Assembly (NCBI GenBank): GCA_024402895.1
Contig: JAKSSX010000001.1
Location: forward strand, 109,920 to 173,919
DNA from: Candidatus Saccharimonadota bacterium
Lineage (GTDB): Bacteria > Patescibacteriota > Saccharimonadia > Saccharimonadales > Saccharimonadaceae
Direction: 5' to 3'
Length of the DNA stretch: 64,000 nt
Shown here: one piece after another, positions 27,345-42,352 of the stretch
Layout: every line of letters begins with the position of its first letter
Position numbering within the stretch: position 1 is the stretch's first letter
Made by a program: the position numbers and the translations under genes
The notes under the pieces: generated by a model
Told to the model about the DNA's origin: nothing
What the model saw: only the letters and a program-made list of their open reading frames with translations
Databases searched by the model: none

Positions 27345-27410
27345 GATAATTGATAGGTCTTGGCGCTATATCGTGACTCGGTATTAATAAGTGATTAGTT
27401 ATCATAACAA

Positions 27411-27445
27411 AAAGGCTGCGTATTTGAAACGCAGCCTCTTTTTTA
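27411..27445. terminator. Bidirectional intrinsic terminator
   Basis: A perfect nine-pair stem (AGGCTGCGT with ACGCAGCCT, seven-base loop) is followed by T-runs in both directions. It separates dcd from the convergent giant gene. Confidence 0.85.
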
Positions 27446-27449
27446 TGTT

Positions 27450-32676
<5,227 letters not shown>

Positions 32677-32684
<8 letters not shown>

Positions 32685-33783
32685 TATTTATCTCCAGTCT
32701 CTCTTTCAAGTTTTCCTTAAACTCACCAGTTTTAATAGTGTATAGTAAATGCTCGTATCTCTCGATTGCTTCCTCGTCGCCTTTTTCTTTGTAGAAGTAT
32801 ATAGCTATGCCACCAAATCTTTCTGCCTGCATTTTTGTGGAATATTTTCCAGCTACGGTATTTAGAATCTCCAATGCGGAGTCGATATCGCGATAAATGC
32901 GATAATTGTAATCTGCGTATTGTATGGTCAGCATAACCAATTGAGCATCATTCTCGGCGGCTTCAATAGCATCAATAAAGAGTCGATCACATTGCTGCTG
33001 CGATAAGCCTGCACCTTTTGCATTTTCTGCTTCGTTCAGAATCTTGACGGCGAGACTGGAAGCTTCCGTATCGATGTTTGCAAGCATTTCTTTGCGAATG
33101 CGCTCTTGTTCAGCGATGCGTTGCTGCTCTAGTTGAGGTTTTAGAATAAAGACATACCCTAGGGTTGTGGAGATTGCGAGAATGAAAATAGTGATTGGGA
33201 TAATTTTGCGTTTCCCGGTCCAAGTGAGATTTTTGATCTTTTCTAGCCTTTTGTGGCGCCTCTCTTTGTAGGCGGCTAGTTCATGTGCATGCTTTTCAGC
33301 GCGTTCAACTTTGCGAGCATGTTTTTCTTCGGCAATGAATTCTTTGTGGATATTTTTTTCTTCGGCGCCTCTATATTTTTCTTCACGAGCGCGTTTTTCG
33401 GCTGCTGCTTTTTCGGCGCGTTTTGTTTCTTTTTCCTCGCGGCGAGCAGCGTTGAGCACTTCTTTTTCGTGCGCTGCTTGACGCTTTTCTTCTTCGCGCT
33501 TAATCTTTTCTGCGCCTCTAATATTGACGAAGTATTCAGTTTTTTTGCGTTTACGAATATCGTCGGCAGAAAAATTTATCTCTGCTTCTGTTGTTGCAGT
33601 AGTATTTGTTGTTTCTTCGTCTGCGTAGACGTCATAATTCACCCCGTCATCGCCGATTGGCTCGTCGAGGTCTCTTATCCGGCTCGATTCTAAAGATTTA
33701 CCGTCGCCGTTTTCAGGGGCGGTACTCGCTTTTTTCTTCTCCGAATCGAATGTGCCAGGATTCTCCACTTCTCCCACATTCAT
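32677..33783 (-). CDS. Membrane protein with charged coiled coil and TPR-like extracytoplasmic part
   Basis: The 368 residues have an acidic start, a long Lys/Glu/Arg-rich coiled coil (about 75-190), one membrane segment (about 195-215), a second coiled stretch and a helical C-terminal domain with TPR-like pairs (about 245-368). I chose the ATG at 33781-33783: a TAAAAT box ends six bases before it, while the ATG two codons earlier touches the box and could not be in the mRNA. It is the first gene of a pair with the giant secreted protein and may help export or anchor it. Confidence 0.75.
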
Positions 33784-33828
33784 AAGCATATTTTAGCAGA
33801 AGCGTTTAGAAAAACACAAGCATTCTGC

Positions 33829-35070
33829 TTAAATTGAATGGTCTAAATAACGAGTTGAGCCGAATGGAATTTTGCATTTTACTTGATCAGTGCCGAGGCT
33901 GTCGGCGGAATGGATTTTTCGTGAACCGAAACGAAGGTTTATTTTGTCTTCGGCGATACATACGGCATTTATGCGATCTTTTTGCGCCTGATAAAGACAG
34001 AGCTGCTGGTCTGGCTGAGCCTGTAGCTTATATAGAGTAATGCCAATTATGCGCGCGGCGTCTGGCAGTTTATTGTAGAGCTGACGGGCGAATCTTGAAA
34101 TGTCTGCGTCGCTATTGAAAGCTTCTTTTGCTATGGTTTGGCAATGTTTGTAGCCATCTTCAAAGTCATAGGTCCATACATATATGCCGCGAGCATAGAG
34201 TTGTTTGCTGCGAAGACGGTAGCCGACATCTTCGGCGAGATGTACGAAGCGTGCTTCAATTTCATTGCGCGAGAGATGCTTGCCGTCTAGGACGAATTGC
34301 CTGCCGATGGTTTTTATATCGCTTGTAGTACTGTCGACTTCAATACCGCGAAGCCGGCGATACCATTTACTGCCGTCAATACTTTTGCAGACTAGCTTTA
34401 CTAATGTCGCTTCGTCGGCGTCCAGAAATTGAAGCGGCGTAAAAATGCCAACCGCATTGAGACGGGCTTCCATGCGGACATTAATCCCGGGCAGATCTGT
34501 AAGTTTTAGTGTGGCAAAAACTGCGCGCTGATTCTCTTCTGTTATTTCATCTAGGCCGTCTGGTTTATGCAACTCGCCGGCGAGTTTGGCTAGAAAACGG
34601 TTGCTGGCAATACCGACGTTACAGCGCATATAGCAGCCGATTTCGTCTTTGAGGCGTTGTTTTATTTCGAGCCCCAACTCGAAGCGGTCGCGTTCATAGA
34701 TATGTTTTGGCGCCCGAGTGAGATCGATTACGCCTTCGTCGATAGATTTCATGACAACCGAGGGTGAATAGCTATTCATGATATTGCGGAGCTTTTCGTG
34801 TACGAAAATGAACTTGTCTGGCTCGGTTTCAGCGTAGATAAGGTCCGGGCAGATAATTGAAGCTTCGCGACTGCGCATACCGACCTTTACGCCTTGTGCC
34901 TTTGCCTCGTAGCTGGCGGCGATAATGCACGAATTTGGAACGAGGCGATTCGTGATGGCGACTGGGCGACCGCGTAGCATTGGGCGGCATTGCTGCTCGA
35001 TTGTTGCGAAGCAGGAGTTTAGATCGACGTAAAGAATGTCATTTGGCGGGCGGCGTAAAATCTCAGGCAT
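33829..35070 (-). CDS. Y-family DNA polymerase (DinB/UmuC type)
   Basis: The 413-residue translesion polymerase shows YVDLNSCFATIEQ at the N-terminus, the AASYEAKAQGVKVGM segment, and KSIDEGVIDLT carrying the palm acidic residues. The usual SIDEAYLD has Gly-Val-Ile here. NVGIASNRFLAKLAGELHKPDGL and helix-hairpin-helix LPGINVRMEARLNAVGI follow. It inserts opposite damaged bases with low fidelity. The small upstream gene overlaps it by eight bases and is likely a functional partner. Confidence 0.9.
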   Translation of the reverse strand: MPEILRRPPNDILYVDLNSCFATIEQQCRPMLRGRPVAITNRLVPNSCIIAASYEAKAQGVKVGMRSREASIICPDLIYAETEPDKFIFVHEKLRNIMNSYSPSVVMKSIDEGVIDLTRAPKHIYERDRFELGLEIKQRLKDEIGCYMRCNVGIASNRFLAKLAGELHKPDGLDEITEENQRAVFATLKLTDLPGINVRMEARLNAVGIFTPLQFLDADEATLVKLVCKSIDGSKWYRRLRGIEVDSTTSDIKTIGRQFVLDGKHLSRNEIEARFVHLAEDVGYRLRSKQLYARGIYVWTYDFEDGYKHCQTIAKEAFNSDADISRFARQLYNKLPDAARIIGITLYKLQAQPDQQLCLYQAQKDRINAVCIAEDKINLRFGSRKIHSADSLGTDQVKCKIPFGSTRYLDHSI

Positions 35071-35341
35071 ATTGATCTCCTTCGAATTCTAAGAACCAGT
35101 TGAGCGATTCGCTATCGAGTGTGATGCGATAATCAGTGGAACCGTCCGTGACGTCAAAAGCGAAGGTTGTTTTTAGGCCGTCATATTTTGGGTGAACTAG
35201 GCCAATTTCGCTAATGATGACTTCTCTGCCGGAGTTAGTGCGGAAGCAGATTGGTCGACAATGACCAAGTATGGTGCGCGAAAAAGTTGCGTCTACTTCG
35301 ATTGGTTCATGGAGTGGTGTTTGATAAGAAGTTCGATTCAT
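35063..35341 (-). CDS. Small protein coupled to Y-family polymerase, unknown function
   Basis: The 92 residues form a compact, strand-rich domain from about residue 20. AAGGA lies five bases before the ATG and the 3' end overlaps the polymerase start by eight bases. The pattern CRPICFR...EVIISEI...KYDGL...F.FDV...LDSESLNWFLEFEG matches a second small protein in this window (61481-61741), so both belong to one family. Small proteins of the DUF6504 type accompany ImuB-like polymerases in other bacteria; whether this is one is a guess. Confidence 0.65.
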   Translation of the reverse strand: MNRTSYQTPLHEPIEVDATFSRTILGHCRPICFRTNSGREVIISEIGLVHPKYDGLKTTFAFDVTDGSTDYRITLDSESLNWFLEFEGDQYA

Positions 35342-35453
35342 AAAAATCCTTAGTTACTAGAGTTTATAGATGTAGGTGACGCAGTTTTGGCGTCGGAAAT
35401 TTATGAATCAAAGCCAGTGGCCGAAGCATAGCTTGATATTTATATTTTAGCAT

Positions 35454-35487
35454 AAAAAAATAGCTGTCACGAATGAGTGGCAGCTAT
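35454..35487 (-). terminator. Intrinsic terminator after zinc-ribbon gene
   Basis: On the minus strand an 11-pair stem (one G-U) with a six-base loop is followed by seven T. Confidence 0.8.
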
Positions 35488-35505
35488 CTGGGGTGCGCGG
35501 TTATG

Positions 35506-35709
35506 TTACCACCAGCCCTTTTTGGAGCCAGTGTTACAACTGGAACATACGCCGTTAACATTAACCTCTGCCATCTTGCCGCACTTAGTGCAAGTGCCCC
35601 ACTTTGGGGATGGATTGTTGTTGCCGGGATATGTTGCACAATTATTACATAAATCGTTATGATTTAAGTAAGTAACAGTGCCGCAGTGTGCACATTTTCC
35701 GAAAGCCAT
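35506..35709 (-). CDS. Tandem zinc-ribbon small protein
   Basis: The 67 residues consist of two zinc ribbons with the same spacing: C6-x2-C9-x11-C21-x2-C24 and C40-x2-C43-x11-C55-x2-C58, ending KKGWW. The start at 35707-35709 follows AAAGGTGGTG; a longer reading by 22 codons would enter the leader hairpin. The gene has a perfect promoter at 35787-35815, a leader of about 75 bases with a hairpin, and its own terminator, so it is an independent and probably strongly expressed unit. Function unknown; nucleic-acid or metal binding is likely. Confidence 0.75.
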   Translation of the reverse strand: MAFGKCAHCGTVTYLNHNDLCNNCATYPGNNNPSPKWGTCTKCGKMAEVNVNGVCSSCNTGSKKGWW

Positions 35710-35780
35710 ACTATCACCACCTTTCTGGATCGGAAGAATAATTTGAATGAACGACTGACACGGGGGTGGTGTCAAAAACT
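35710..35780 (-). promoter_or_regulatory. Structured leader that could mask the ribosome binding site
   Basis: In the leader, TGACAC and GTGTCA form a hairpin (35757-35777 region). The CACCACC within it is also a perfect complement of GGTGGTG in the Shine-Dalgarno region near 35713. The two pairings exclude each other, as in a translational switch or thermosensor. Confidence 0.4.
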
Positions 35781-35786
35781 TTTTGT

Positions 35787-35815
35787 ATTATAGTACAGTA
35801 TTTTTCGATTGTCAA
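35787..35815 (-). promoter_or_regulatory. Consensus promoter of zinc-ribbon gene
   Basis: On the minus strand TTGACA (35810-35815), 17 bases, TATAAT (35787-35792). Confidence 0.85.
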
Positions 35816-35822
35816 CTATTAA

Positions 35823-35855
35823 AATAAAAAATACAGCCGTCGTAAAGACGGCTGT
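35823..35855 (-). terminator. Intrinsic terminator after helicase-nuclease gene
   Basis: A perfect nine-pair stem (ACAGCCGTC with GACGGCTGT, five-base loop) is followed on the minus strand by ATTTTTTATTTT. Confidence 0.85.
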
Positions 35856-35870
35856 GACTTAATTACCTAG

Positions 35871-38800
35871 TTACTGAGCGAATAGACTATCTATGAAGTC
35901 AATTATTTTACTGTATTCTGAGACATCCTGAAAATCGAGCGCTTTAATTTTCGCGTAGACGATCTTGATGAGCTGCTTAATTTTAATTGCCTCTTCGTCG
36001 TCGAAATCTAGTTCGAGCGAGCTAATGTCACCCTTCTCGCCTGGCGCGATGAAGTCGATGCGGCCCTTGGTAACTTTATAGTTCTTGTAATCGCGGCTAT
36101 CTTCAATAAGGAATTTATAGAAGTAGAGCTGGAGTTTATATTTGAGAACAGAGTTATTTTTGTCGTCCCACTTGTATTTTGGTTTTGCAGTCTTAAAGTC
36201 AGCAACAGTAATAGTTTTACTCTCTTCATCGATTTCAATGCGGTCAATTTTGCCGCCAAGTGGAATATCGTCGAGCATGATATTTTCACTAAAGAAACTA
36301 TGCTCCGAGTCGGCTTTAGTATCGCGAAGCTGGTCACCGCGCGCTTCGAGGAATTTTAGAATTTCGGCATCGCCACGATCGCGCAGGTCGCGTTTTTCAT
36401 CCTCGGTCATATCAGCATCGTCGATGAGTTTTAAGAAATGCTCGTAAGCGTCTTTGTTGCTAATATTTTCCTTATTAATCTTATCCATGATTTCGTGGAC
36501 AAAATTACCATAATTCATGAAGAAATTGCTCTCGGTCGGAACGCCGATAATGTACGACTTCAGGAATGCAATTGGGCCGGCATATTCGACGTCTAGGAAG
36601 GCATTAAGCTGAGTTGGGAATAGGCGAAGATGCTCGACTTTTGGTTTGTAGAGGTTCTTGCGTACCTCGTCGTCCGGAACGTAATTATCGAACCATAATG
36701 AAGGCGAAATATCTCTTGGCTCGAGTTCTGCGCTAGTACTTGGAATAACCTCATTAAATTGTTCTGGAATAGTGCGACTAAAGACTTTATTGTCTTTTTC
36801 GTAGGTGTTGAGGAATTTGAGACGATCGACATTTTTGCCGGCAAAATCTGACGTACTAAAGCTCATGAGAAGTTCTGCTTTTGCGCGTGTGATTGCGACG
36901 AAGAAGAGCCTGAGTTTTTCGTCGGCCGAGTCTCCAGTATGGCGAACATATTCGAGGTTGCGAGGTAATGTAATCTTGTCGGTATTACCTTTCGCGTCTG
37001 ACCAGTTATAGTTGTCAACGGCGATTAGGAATACGTATTCATACTCGAGGCCCTTACTGGAGTGAATAGTTTGAATAACTACCGCATCGTCGGACTCATG
37101 ATATGGTGAATGGTCTTGAATTTGAAGCTCTGCTTTTTCGTAAGCTTCAAGTTTTGTGACGAAATCATGGAGTTGTACTCTGGTTGCCTGTTTTGCGAAG
37201 ATGCCGTCGCGCAATGTGTTGAGATTGCTATAGAAGTCGTAATCGCTCGTGTCGGAAAATACCTTTGCTACGATTTGAGTGATGATATATTCAGCGGAAT
37301 ATGAGCTGATTTTTGATGCTAATTCGACACACCAGTTAATGGCGTTCTTGACGTTGTCTGAGCGTTCTTCTTTTTGCATTTCGGCGATAATAGTGCTGCG
37401 ATTCGTGCGAGCGTCACTAATCAAGGAAATGATTTCCTGAGAGCTAATTCCCCATTCTGGCAACGAGAATAGATGGAAGCAGTATTGATTAGCGCGATCG
37501 AGATTTTGCTCGGAAATTGCCTGTAGGAATTTACAGAATTCTACTAAGGTTGCGATTTTTGGATTATCCAAAATATTTTCGCGACGTTCGTAAGAAACGC
37601 GAATATCGAGAGCATGCAGATAAGGCAAAATTGAAATCAAATGCTTGTGTTTTGGCGCAATGATAGATATTTTGCTGCCGCGAATACCCTTGTCTAATAG
37701 AGCTTTAATTTGGCGAGCAACGTGCGAGTATTCCGCCTGATAACTCTTGAATTCGCGATACTCAATGTGGGTTTTTTCTGGCGGATTTTCAGCAGTAATG
37801 TTTTTATCGATTGCGACATTTGGTGCCGTACAGAAACGATCTGTGCCCTGTTCGATTACGTTGTGTGCGAGTCCTAGAATTTCTGCGCTAGAACGATAAT
37901 TTTTACTGAGTAAGATATGTTTTGGATGATATTTTGCATCAAATTCAAAGAAGTTCGAGCTGCTTGCGCCCTGGAAGCCGTAAATAGCCTGATCGTCATC
38001 ACCGACGGCCATAATATTTGGGCGACCTTCGTTATTTGGATTGTCGGTTAGCTGAGCTACGAGCTGACTTTGAGCGTCATTTGTATCCTGATATTCATCG
38101 AGAAGAATATACTGGAAACGCTCTTGGGCGTTAAAACGTTTTTCGGCATCGTTTTTGAGCAAATCGATAGCCATTAAAATCATATCTTCATAATCATATA
38201 GTCCGCCCTCTGAAAGAACCTCAGAGTATTGGCGCATAATAATGGCTAGATCGGCGAGCTTTTCGTTTGCGATTGCGTCGCCAAAAACATAACGATTGCT
38301 TGCATCTTTTTTAAAATATTTATCGCGCCAGGCGCGTAGTTCTGTAGCGATGCTAGTTTCGCCATCATACTTCAACAAGATGTCTGCGAGGCTGCGATAA
38401 TAAATATGAGCAAGTGGCTCAACGCGGTCGGTAATGTATTCTGAGGCATCATTAATGAAATCTTTTAAGGCCTCTAGAATACCCTGATAGTGTGGAATAT
38501 TTGCTGGATATTTCTTGCTAATTTGTTGCAAATCTAGATCGATTGCACTGAGAATTGCAGCATTATCTTCCCTGTTACGATAAATGATTTTATCAATATC
38601 ATCAGCGCTGATAGCGGCAGATTTTAAATTACCGATTGCCTTAATAATGTCTTTTGTTCGTTTTTCGTCACGGAGCGGAGAGGTAATTTTAAGCTTGCTC
38701 TGAATATCGCGAATGAGTTGAAAGCGGCCTATATCATCGATGCTATTTTTAAGGTCTGGACGATGCTCTTGCAGGATATAAGAACCGAAAGAATGATAAG

Positions 38801-39065
38801 TGTGAATTTGAACTTTATAAGCCTCTGGACCGATGAAATCTGCGAGACGATGACGCATGTTGCTTGCGGCTGCCTCGGTAAAAGTAAGACACAAAATATT
38901 TTCCGGAGTAGCGTCAGTTTGTTTTAAAATGTTTGCGACACGGACAGAAAGTAGTTGTGTTTTGCCGGTGCCTGGACCAGCAATAACAAGTAGTGGTCCA
39001 TCGATATGATCTACAGCTTGGCGCTGTTGTTCGTTGAGGTTATTGTAGGCTTTTTCAAATTCCAT
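35871..39065 (-). CDS. UvrD/PcrA-type helicase with C-terminal PD-(D/E)XK nuclease
   Basis: The 1064-residue protein joins a superfamily 1A helicase (Walker A AGPGTGKT at about 29-36, YQDTNDAQ Walker B region, VGDDDQAIYGFQGA motif III, QTIHSSKGLEYEYVFL motif V and FFVAITRAK motif VI) to a RecB-like nuclease domain in the last 250 residues (KIDRIEID and the VADFKTAKPK core). This matches the AddA/RecB-like helicase-nucleases that process double-strand breaks; no AddB or RecC partner is seen. A TAAAAT box six bases before the ATG overlaps the stop codon region of the upstream rlmD-like gene. Confidence 0.9.
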   Translation of the reverse strand: MEFEKAYNNLNEQQRQAVDHIDGPLLVIAGPGTGKTQLLSVRVANILKQTDATPENILCLTFTEAAASNMRHRLADFIGPEAYKVQIHTYHSFGSYILQEHRPDLKNSIDDIGRFQLIRDIQSKLKITSPLRDEKRTKDIIKAIGNLKSAAISADDIDKIIYRNREDNAAILSAIDLDLQQISKKYPANIPHYQGILEALKDFINDASEYITDRVEPLAHIYYRSLADILLKYDGETSIATELRAWRDKYFKKDASNRYVFGDAIANEKLADLAIIMRQYSEVLSEGGLYDYEDMILMAIDLLKNDAEKRFNAQERFQYILLDEYQDTNDAQSQLVAQLTDNPNNEGRPNIMAVGDDDQAIYGFQGASSSNFFEFDAKYHPKHILLSKNYRSSAEILGLAHNVIEQGTDRFCTAPNVAIDKNITAENPPEKTHIEYREFKSYQAEYSHVARQIKALLDKGIRGSKISIIAPKHKHLISILPYLHALDIRVSYERRENILDNPKIATLVEFCKFLQAISEQNLDRANQYCFHLFSLPEWGISSQEIISLISDARTNRSTIIAEMQKEERSDNVKNAINWCVELASKISSYSAEYIITQIVAKVFSDTSDYDFYSNLNTLRDGIFAKQATRVQLHDFVTKLEAYEKAELQIQDHSPYHESDDAVVIQTIHSSKGLEYEYVFLIAVDNYNWSDAKGNTDKITLPRNLEYVRHTGDSADEKLRLFFVAITRAKAELLMSFSTSDFAGKNVDRLKFLNTYEKDNKVFSRTIPEQFNEVIPSTSAELEPRDISPSLWFDNYVPDDEVRKNLYKPKVEHLRLFPTQLNAFLDVEYAGPIAFLKSYIIGVPTESNFFMNYGNFVHEIMDKINKENISNKDAYEHFLKLIDDADMTEDEKRDLRDRGDAEILKFLEARGDQLRDTKADSEHSFFSENIMLDDIPLGGKIDRIEIDEESKTITVADFKTAKPKYKWDDKNNSVLKYKLQLYFYKFLIEDSRDYKNYKVTKGRIDFIAPGEKGDISSLELDFDDEEAIKIKQLIKIVYAKIKALDFQDVSEYSKIIDFIDSLFAQ

Positions 39066-39069
39066 ACAT

Positions 39070-40221
39070 CTATTTTAACGTAAGAATCGCTAGTGATTCA
39101 ATGTGTGGTGTATGCGGGAAGAAGTTGTATGGTGTAAGTTTTTCGATTTTGTAATTTTCTGAAAGAAGCGCGATGTCGCGAGCTTGCGTTACCGGGTTGC
39201 AGGATAGATAAATAACTGAAGTTGGCTTAACTTCATTAAGTCTATCGATAAGTTTTTGATCGCAGCCAGCGCGTGGCGGATCGAGAATTACGGTGCAATC
39301 TGGGGTTACATATTCTGTAACGTCTTCAGATTTTGCAAGTACGCATTTTGCATTTGTTCCGGCTGCATTTTTCTGCATTTCCTCGTAAGCAGCACCGTTA
39401 ACTTCGACTAAGGTTAAGTCTTTGTCGCGCGCAACGGAAAGGCCAATACTGCCAACGCCAGAATATAAATCTAGGACTTTCGTAGTTGTGATATGTTTCT
39501 GGATTTCCTTCAGAACCATCTCGTAAACAGGTAAGTTAATCTGGAAAAATCCGTTTGGTGAATAGCTGTAACTTTGACCGTTTAAAGTATCGGTAAGGTT
39601 TGGCATTTGAGGATGAGGCTGACCGTTTACAAAAAGGTCGCCACTAGTATTGCCTTTTTGATCGCAGCGCATAAGCATAGATTGGTAGGTGCGAGCTTCT
39701 GCGTGCTCGGCATTTAGTCTGTCGAAAATCTCCATTGCTTTCGCGAAGATTTCTGGGCGTTCAATGCTACTTTGAGTGATAGTCATTTTGCGATGAGAAC
39801 CGCGCATATGAAATGCGGGATAAATCTTTTCGTCATTATTGTCCCAGTAGAGCGCGTATTCCATTTTGTTGCGGTAAAAATAGTCTTTCCCGTCAGTGAC
39901 AGTGGCTTCCGGATTAACGTCGATATGCTGCTGAGTGAAGCACTCTTTGACGAGTAGCTGTTTTTGCTCGAGCTCGTAATTGTAATCCATGATTTGCCAT
40001 GGGCTAGTGGAAAGATAGCAAGCGTCTTTAGGTTCTACACGATATGGGCTAGGATTTTCGATTTTTGTCGCAATGCCCTCGCAGTAGCTGCGCTTGTCCT
40101 TGGTGGTTTCAAATTCTACGGTTTCGCCAGGAAGCGCATTCCAGAGAAATGCTTTCTTGCCATCTTCTAGTGTGGCAAGGCCTTGTCCGCCTGGTACTAA
40201 TTTGTCGATTTTTGCGATCAT
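39070..40221 (-). CDS. 23S rRNA m5U methyltransferase, RlmD/RlmCD type
   Basis: The 383 residues start with a TRAM RNA-binding domain (KIDKLVPGGQGLA) and end with a class I SAM methyltransferase core: DLYSGVGSIGLSVA, LDPPRAGCDQKLID and the catalytic Cys in YLSCNPVTQARD. This architecture modifies uridine C5 in 23S rRNA (positions 1939 and/or 747 in E. coli numbering). The iron-sulfur Cys set of RlmD is not evident, closer to RlmCD of Gram-positives. It is divergent from the ABC operon over 32 bases. Confidence 0.88.
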   Translation of the reverse strand: MIAKIDKLVPGGQGLATLEDGKKAFLWNALPGETVEFETTKDKRSYCEGIATKIENPSPYRVEPKDACYLSTSPWQIMDYNYELEQKQLLVKECFTQQHIDVNPEATVTDGKDYFYRNKMEYALYWDNNDEKIYPAFHMRGSHRKMTITQSSIERPEIFAKAMEIFDRLNAEHAEARTYQSMLMRCDQKGNTSGDLFVNGQPHPQMPNLTDTLNGQSYSYSPNGFFQINLPVYEMVLKEIQKHITTTKVLDLYSGVGSIGLSVARDKDLTLVEVNGAAYEEMQKNAAGTNAKCVLAKSEDVTEYVTPDCTVILDPPRAGCDQKLIDRLNEVKPTSVIYLSCNPVTQARDIALLSENYKIEKLTPYNFFPHTPHIESLAILTLK

Positions 40222-40253
40222 ATTAGTGTCAATTATATCTTATAATAATAGTA

Positions 40254-41192
40254 ATGAAAAACGTTATCGAAGTAAAACATCTAACGAAAAGTTATAAAAA
40301 TAATAAAGCCGTTGATGATTTGAGTTTCAACGTGCAGGAAGGCGAGATTCTTGGCCTTCTCGGTCCGAATGGTTCTGGCAAATCTACAACCATGAATTGC
40401 ATCTTATCTCTTCTTAATTTTCAGGATGGTAAAATTAAGATTTTTGGCAAAGAAATGGCGCCTGATGCTTATGATATTAAGTCTAAGATTGGCGTGGTAT
40501 TTCAGGATGTTGCCGTGTTCGACGAGTTGACTGTCTATGGTAATATCGATTATTTCTGCGGCCTTTATATTGACGATAAAAAGATGCGTGAGCGGTATGT
40601 TGATGATGCTTTAAAACTTGTTGGCCTTGAAGACAATAAGAGTCAGTATCCAAAGCAGCTTTCTGGCGGTCTGTTGCGTCGTTTAAACATTGCTTGCGGC
40701 ATTGCGCACAAACCTTCACTCATCTTTCTTGACGAGCCAACTGTTGCGGTGGACCCTCAGAGCCGCAATAACATTCTCGAAGGCATTAAGAAGCTTCGCG
40801 ATGATGGTGCGACAATTGTTTATACAACTCACTATATGGAAGAAGTTGAGATTTTGTGCGATCGCGTGATTATTCTCGATCATGGCAAAATTATTGCAAG
40901 CGGCACCAACGATGAGCTTAAGGCTCTAGCGAAGATTGAGGAAAAAGTAACGGTTGAGGTTGCTGATTTGGCGCCAAATCAATTGAGCGGTTTTGAGAAA
41001 ATTAAGAACGTTAGCGAAGTTGAATATGACAATGGGGTTCTCAAAATTTCATACAGCAAAGGCAAGAATAATCTTATCGATATGATTGAATATTTGAAGA
41101 CGAATAAGATTAACTACAAGAAAATTTTTGCTGAGCGCCCTACTCTAAATGACGTCTTCCTAGAATTAACCGGTAAGGATTTGCGCGACTAA
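40254..41192 (+). CDS. ABC transporter ATP-binding protein (ABC-2 exporter type)
   Basis: The 312-residue ATPase has Walker A GPNGSGKST, signature LSGGLLRRL (last positions differ from LSGGQ), Walker B IFLDEPTVAVD and a C-terminal extension typical of DrrA/CcmA-like exporters. It energises the two permeases encoded next. TATAAT ends seven bases before the ATG, so the operon starts with a leaderless gene. The following permease start overlaps its stop (TAATG). Confidence 0.93.
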   Translation: MKNVIEVKHLTKSYKNNKAVDDLSFNVQEGEILGLLGPNGSGKSTTMNCILSLLNFQDGKIKIFGKEMAPDAYDIKSKIGVVFQDVAVFDELTVYGNIDYFCGLYIDDKKMRERYVDDALKLVGLEDNKSQYPKQLSGGLLRRLNIACGIAHKPSLIFLDEPTVAVDPQSRNNILEGIKKLRDDGATIVYTTHYMEEVEILCDRVIILDHGKIIASGTNDELKALAKIEEKVTVEVADLAPNQLSGFEKIKNVSEVEYDNGVLKISYSKGKNNLIDMIEYLKTNKINYKKIFAERPTLNDVFLELTGKDLRD

Positions 41193-42352
41193 TGTTCTGG
41201 CATAGTTATAAGTATTCTTTGAAGGCTTTACTAAAGAATCGTATGATGGTTTTTTGGACTGTAGCTTTCCCGTTTATTCTCGCGCTTTTCTTTAATATGG
41301 CCTTTGCGCGTCTTCATGATTTTGATGTTTTTGAGCCTTTTGATATTGCGGTCGTGAATGACGAAGAATATAAAAAGGATGAGATTTTTGATACAGCCTT
41401 TAAGACTTTAGGCGAAGGCGACGAGCGTTTATTTAATATTGAATTGTCCGATATGGAGCATGCTGAAGAACTATTAAATGACGGCAAAATCGATGGCTAC
41501 GTTTATGCAAAAGGCGATAAAAAAGAAATCAAAATTAAAGAAAATGGCACTAATCAGACCGTCTTGAAAATGGCTGTCGAGCAGGTTTCGCAGAGTGCAA
41601 AAATGATCGATGATATCGCTTTGAGTGAGATTGCGAAAAATGCTGGTCAGATGGTTGATATTTCTGCGATTTATCAGAATGCCGTAAAGATTGTTTCTGA
41701 AACTGAGCCAAATATTAAGGATGAATCGCATGTTATGAATATGGTTTCTGTTGAATTCTTCTCGTTGATTGCGATGGCCTGTATGCAAGGTGCGATGTTG
41801 AGTTGCGAGATGATGAATCGTTGCATGCCTAACATTACGAATCGTGGCAAACGCGTTGCAGTTGCACCGACTCGTAAAGGCGTAATTGTTTCTAGTAATT
41901 TGCTTGCTGGTTATACTCTCTTATTTATTTCGTTGATTGCTTTGATTTTCTTTACTCGCTATATTCTTGGTGTCGAATATGGAGATAATATCCCGTTGAT
42001 TTGTCTTCTCGCGGCACTCGGAAGCCTAACCGCGACGATGCTTGGTATGTTCTTGTCGGTTATTTTGAAGACGCGTGAATCGGCTAAAAATGTCATTGTT
42101 GTTTTGGTAACAATGGTTGGCAGTTTGTTCGCTGGTATGTTTGGTGGCATGAAGCTTTTCTTTGATGAATTGTTGCCATTTGTGAATAAAATTAGCCCAG
42201 TTGGTTTAATTACGGATGGTTATTATTCGCTTTATTATTACGAAGATCTAACGCGTTTTTGGATTAATGCTGGCACATTGGTTCTGATTTCGGCAATTCT
42301 ATTTGTACTTTCAATTAAGAGCTTGAGGAGGCAACGCTATGATAGTATCTAA
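41192..42352 (+). CDS. ABC-2 type transporter permease
   Basis: The 386 residues have one N-terminal membrane segment, an extracytoplasmic loop of about 160 residues and five C-terminal membrane segments, the usual ABC-2/YhgE-like layout. One-base overlap with the ATPase gene and 14-base overlap with the second permease indicate a three-gene operon. Substrate unknown; lipids, peptides or drugs are common for this class. Confidence 0.88.
   Translation: MFWHSYKYSLKALLKNRMMVFWTVAFPFILALFFNMAFARLHDFDVFEPFDIAVVNDEEYKKDEIFDTAFKTLGEGDERLFNIELSDMEHAEELLNDGKIDGYVYAKGDKKEIKIKENGTNQTVLKMAVEQVSQSAKMIDDIALSEIAKNAGQMVDISAIYQNAVKIVSETEPNIKDESHVMNMVSVEFFSLIAMACMQGAMLSCEMMNRCMPNITNRGKRVAVAPTRKGVIVSSNLLAGYTLLFISLIALIFFTRYILGVEYGDNIPLICLLAALGSLTATMLGMFLSVILKTRESAKNVIVVLVTMVGSLFAGMFGGMKLFFDELLPFVNKISPVGLITDGYYSLYYYEDLTRFWINAGTLVLISAILFVLSIKSLRRQRYDSI

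Noticed and set aside
33283..33693. Plus-strand frame of 136 codons opposite the coiled-coil gene
   Set aside because: Its Phe/Cys-rich product mirrors the Lys/Glu codons of the real minus-strand gene and it has no start signals.
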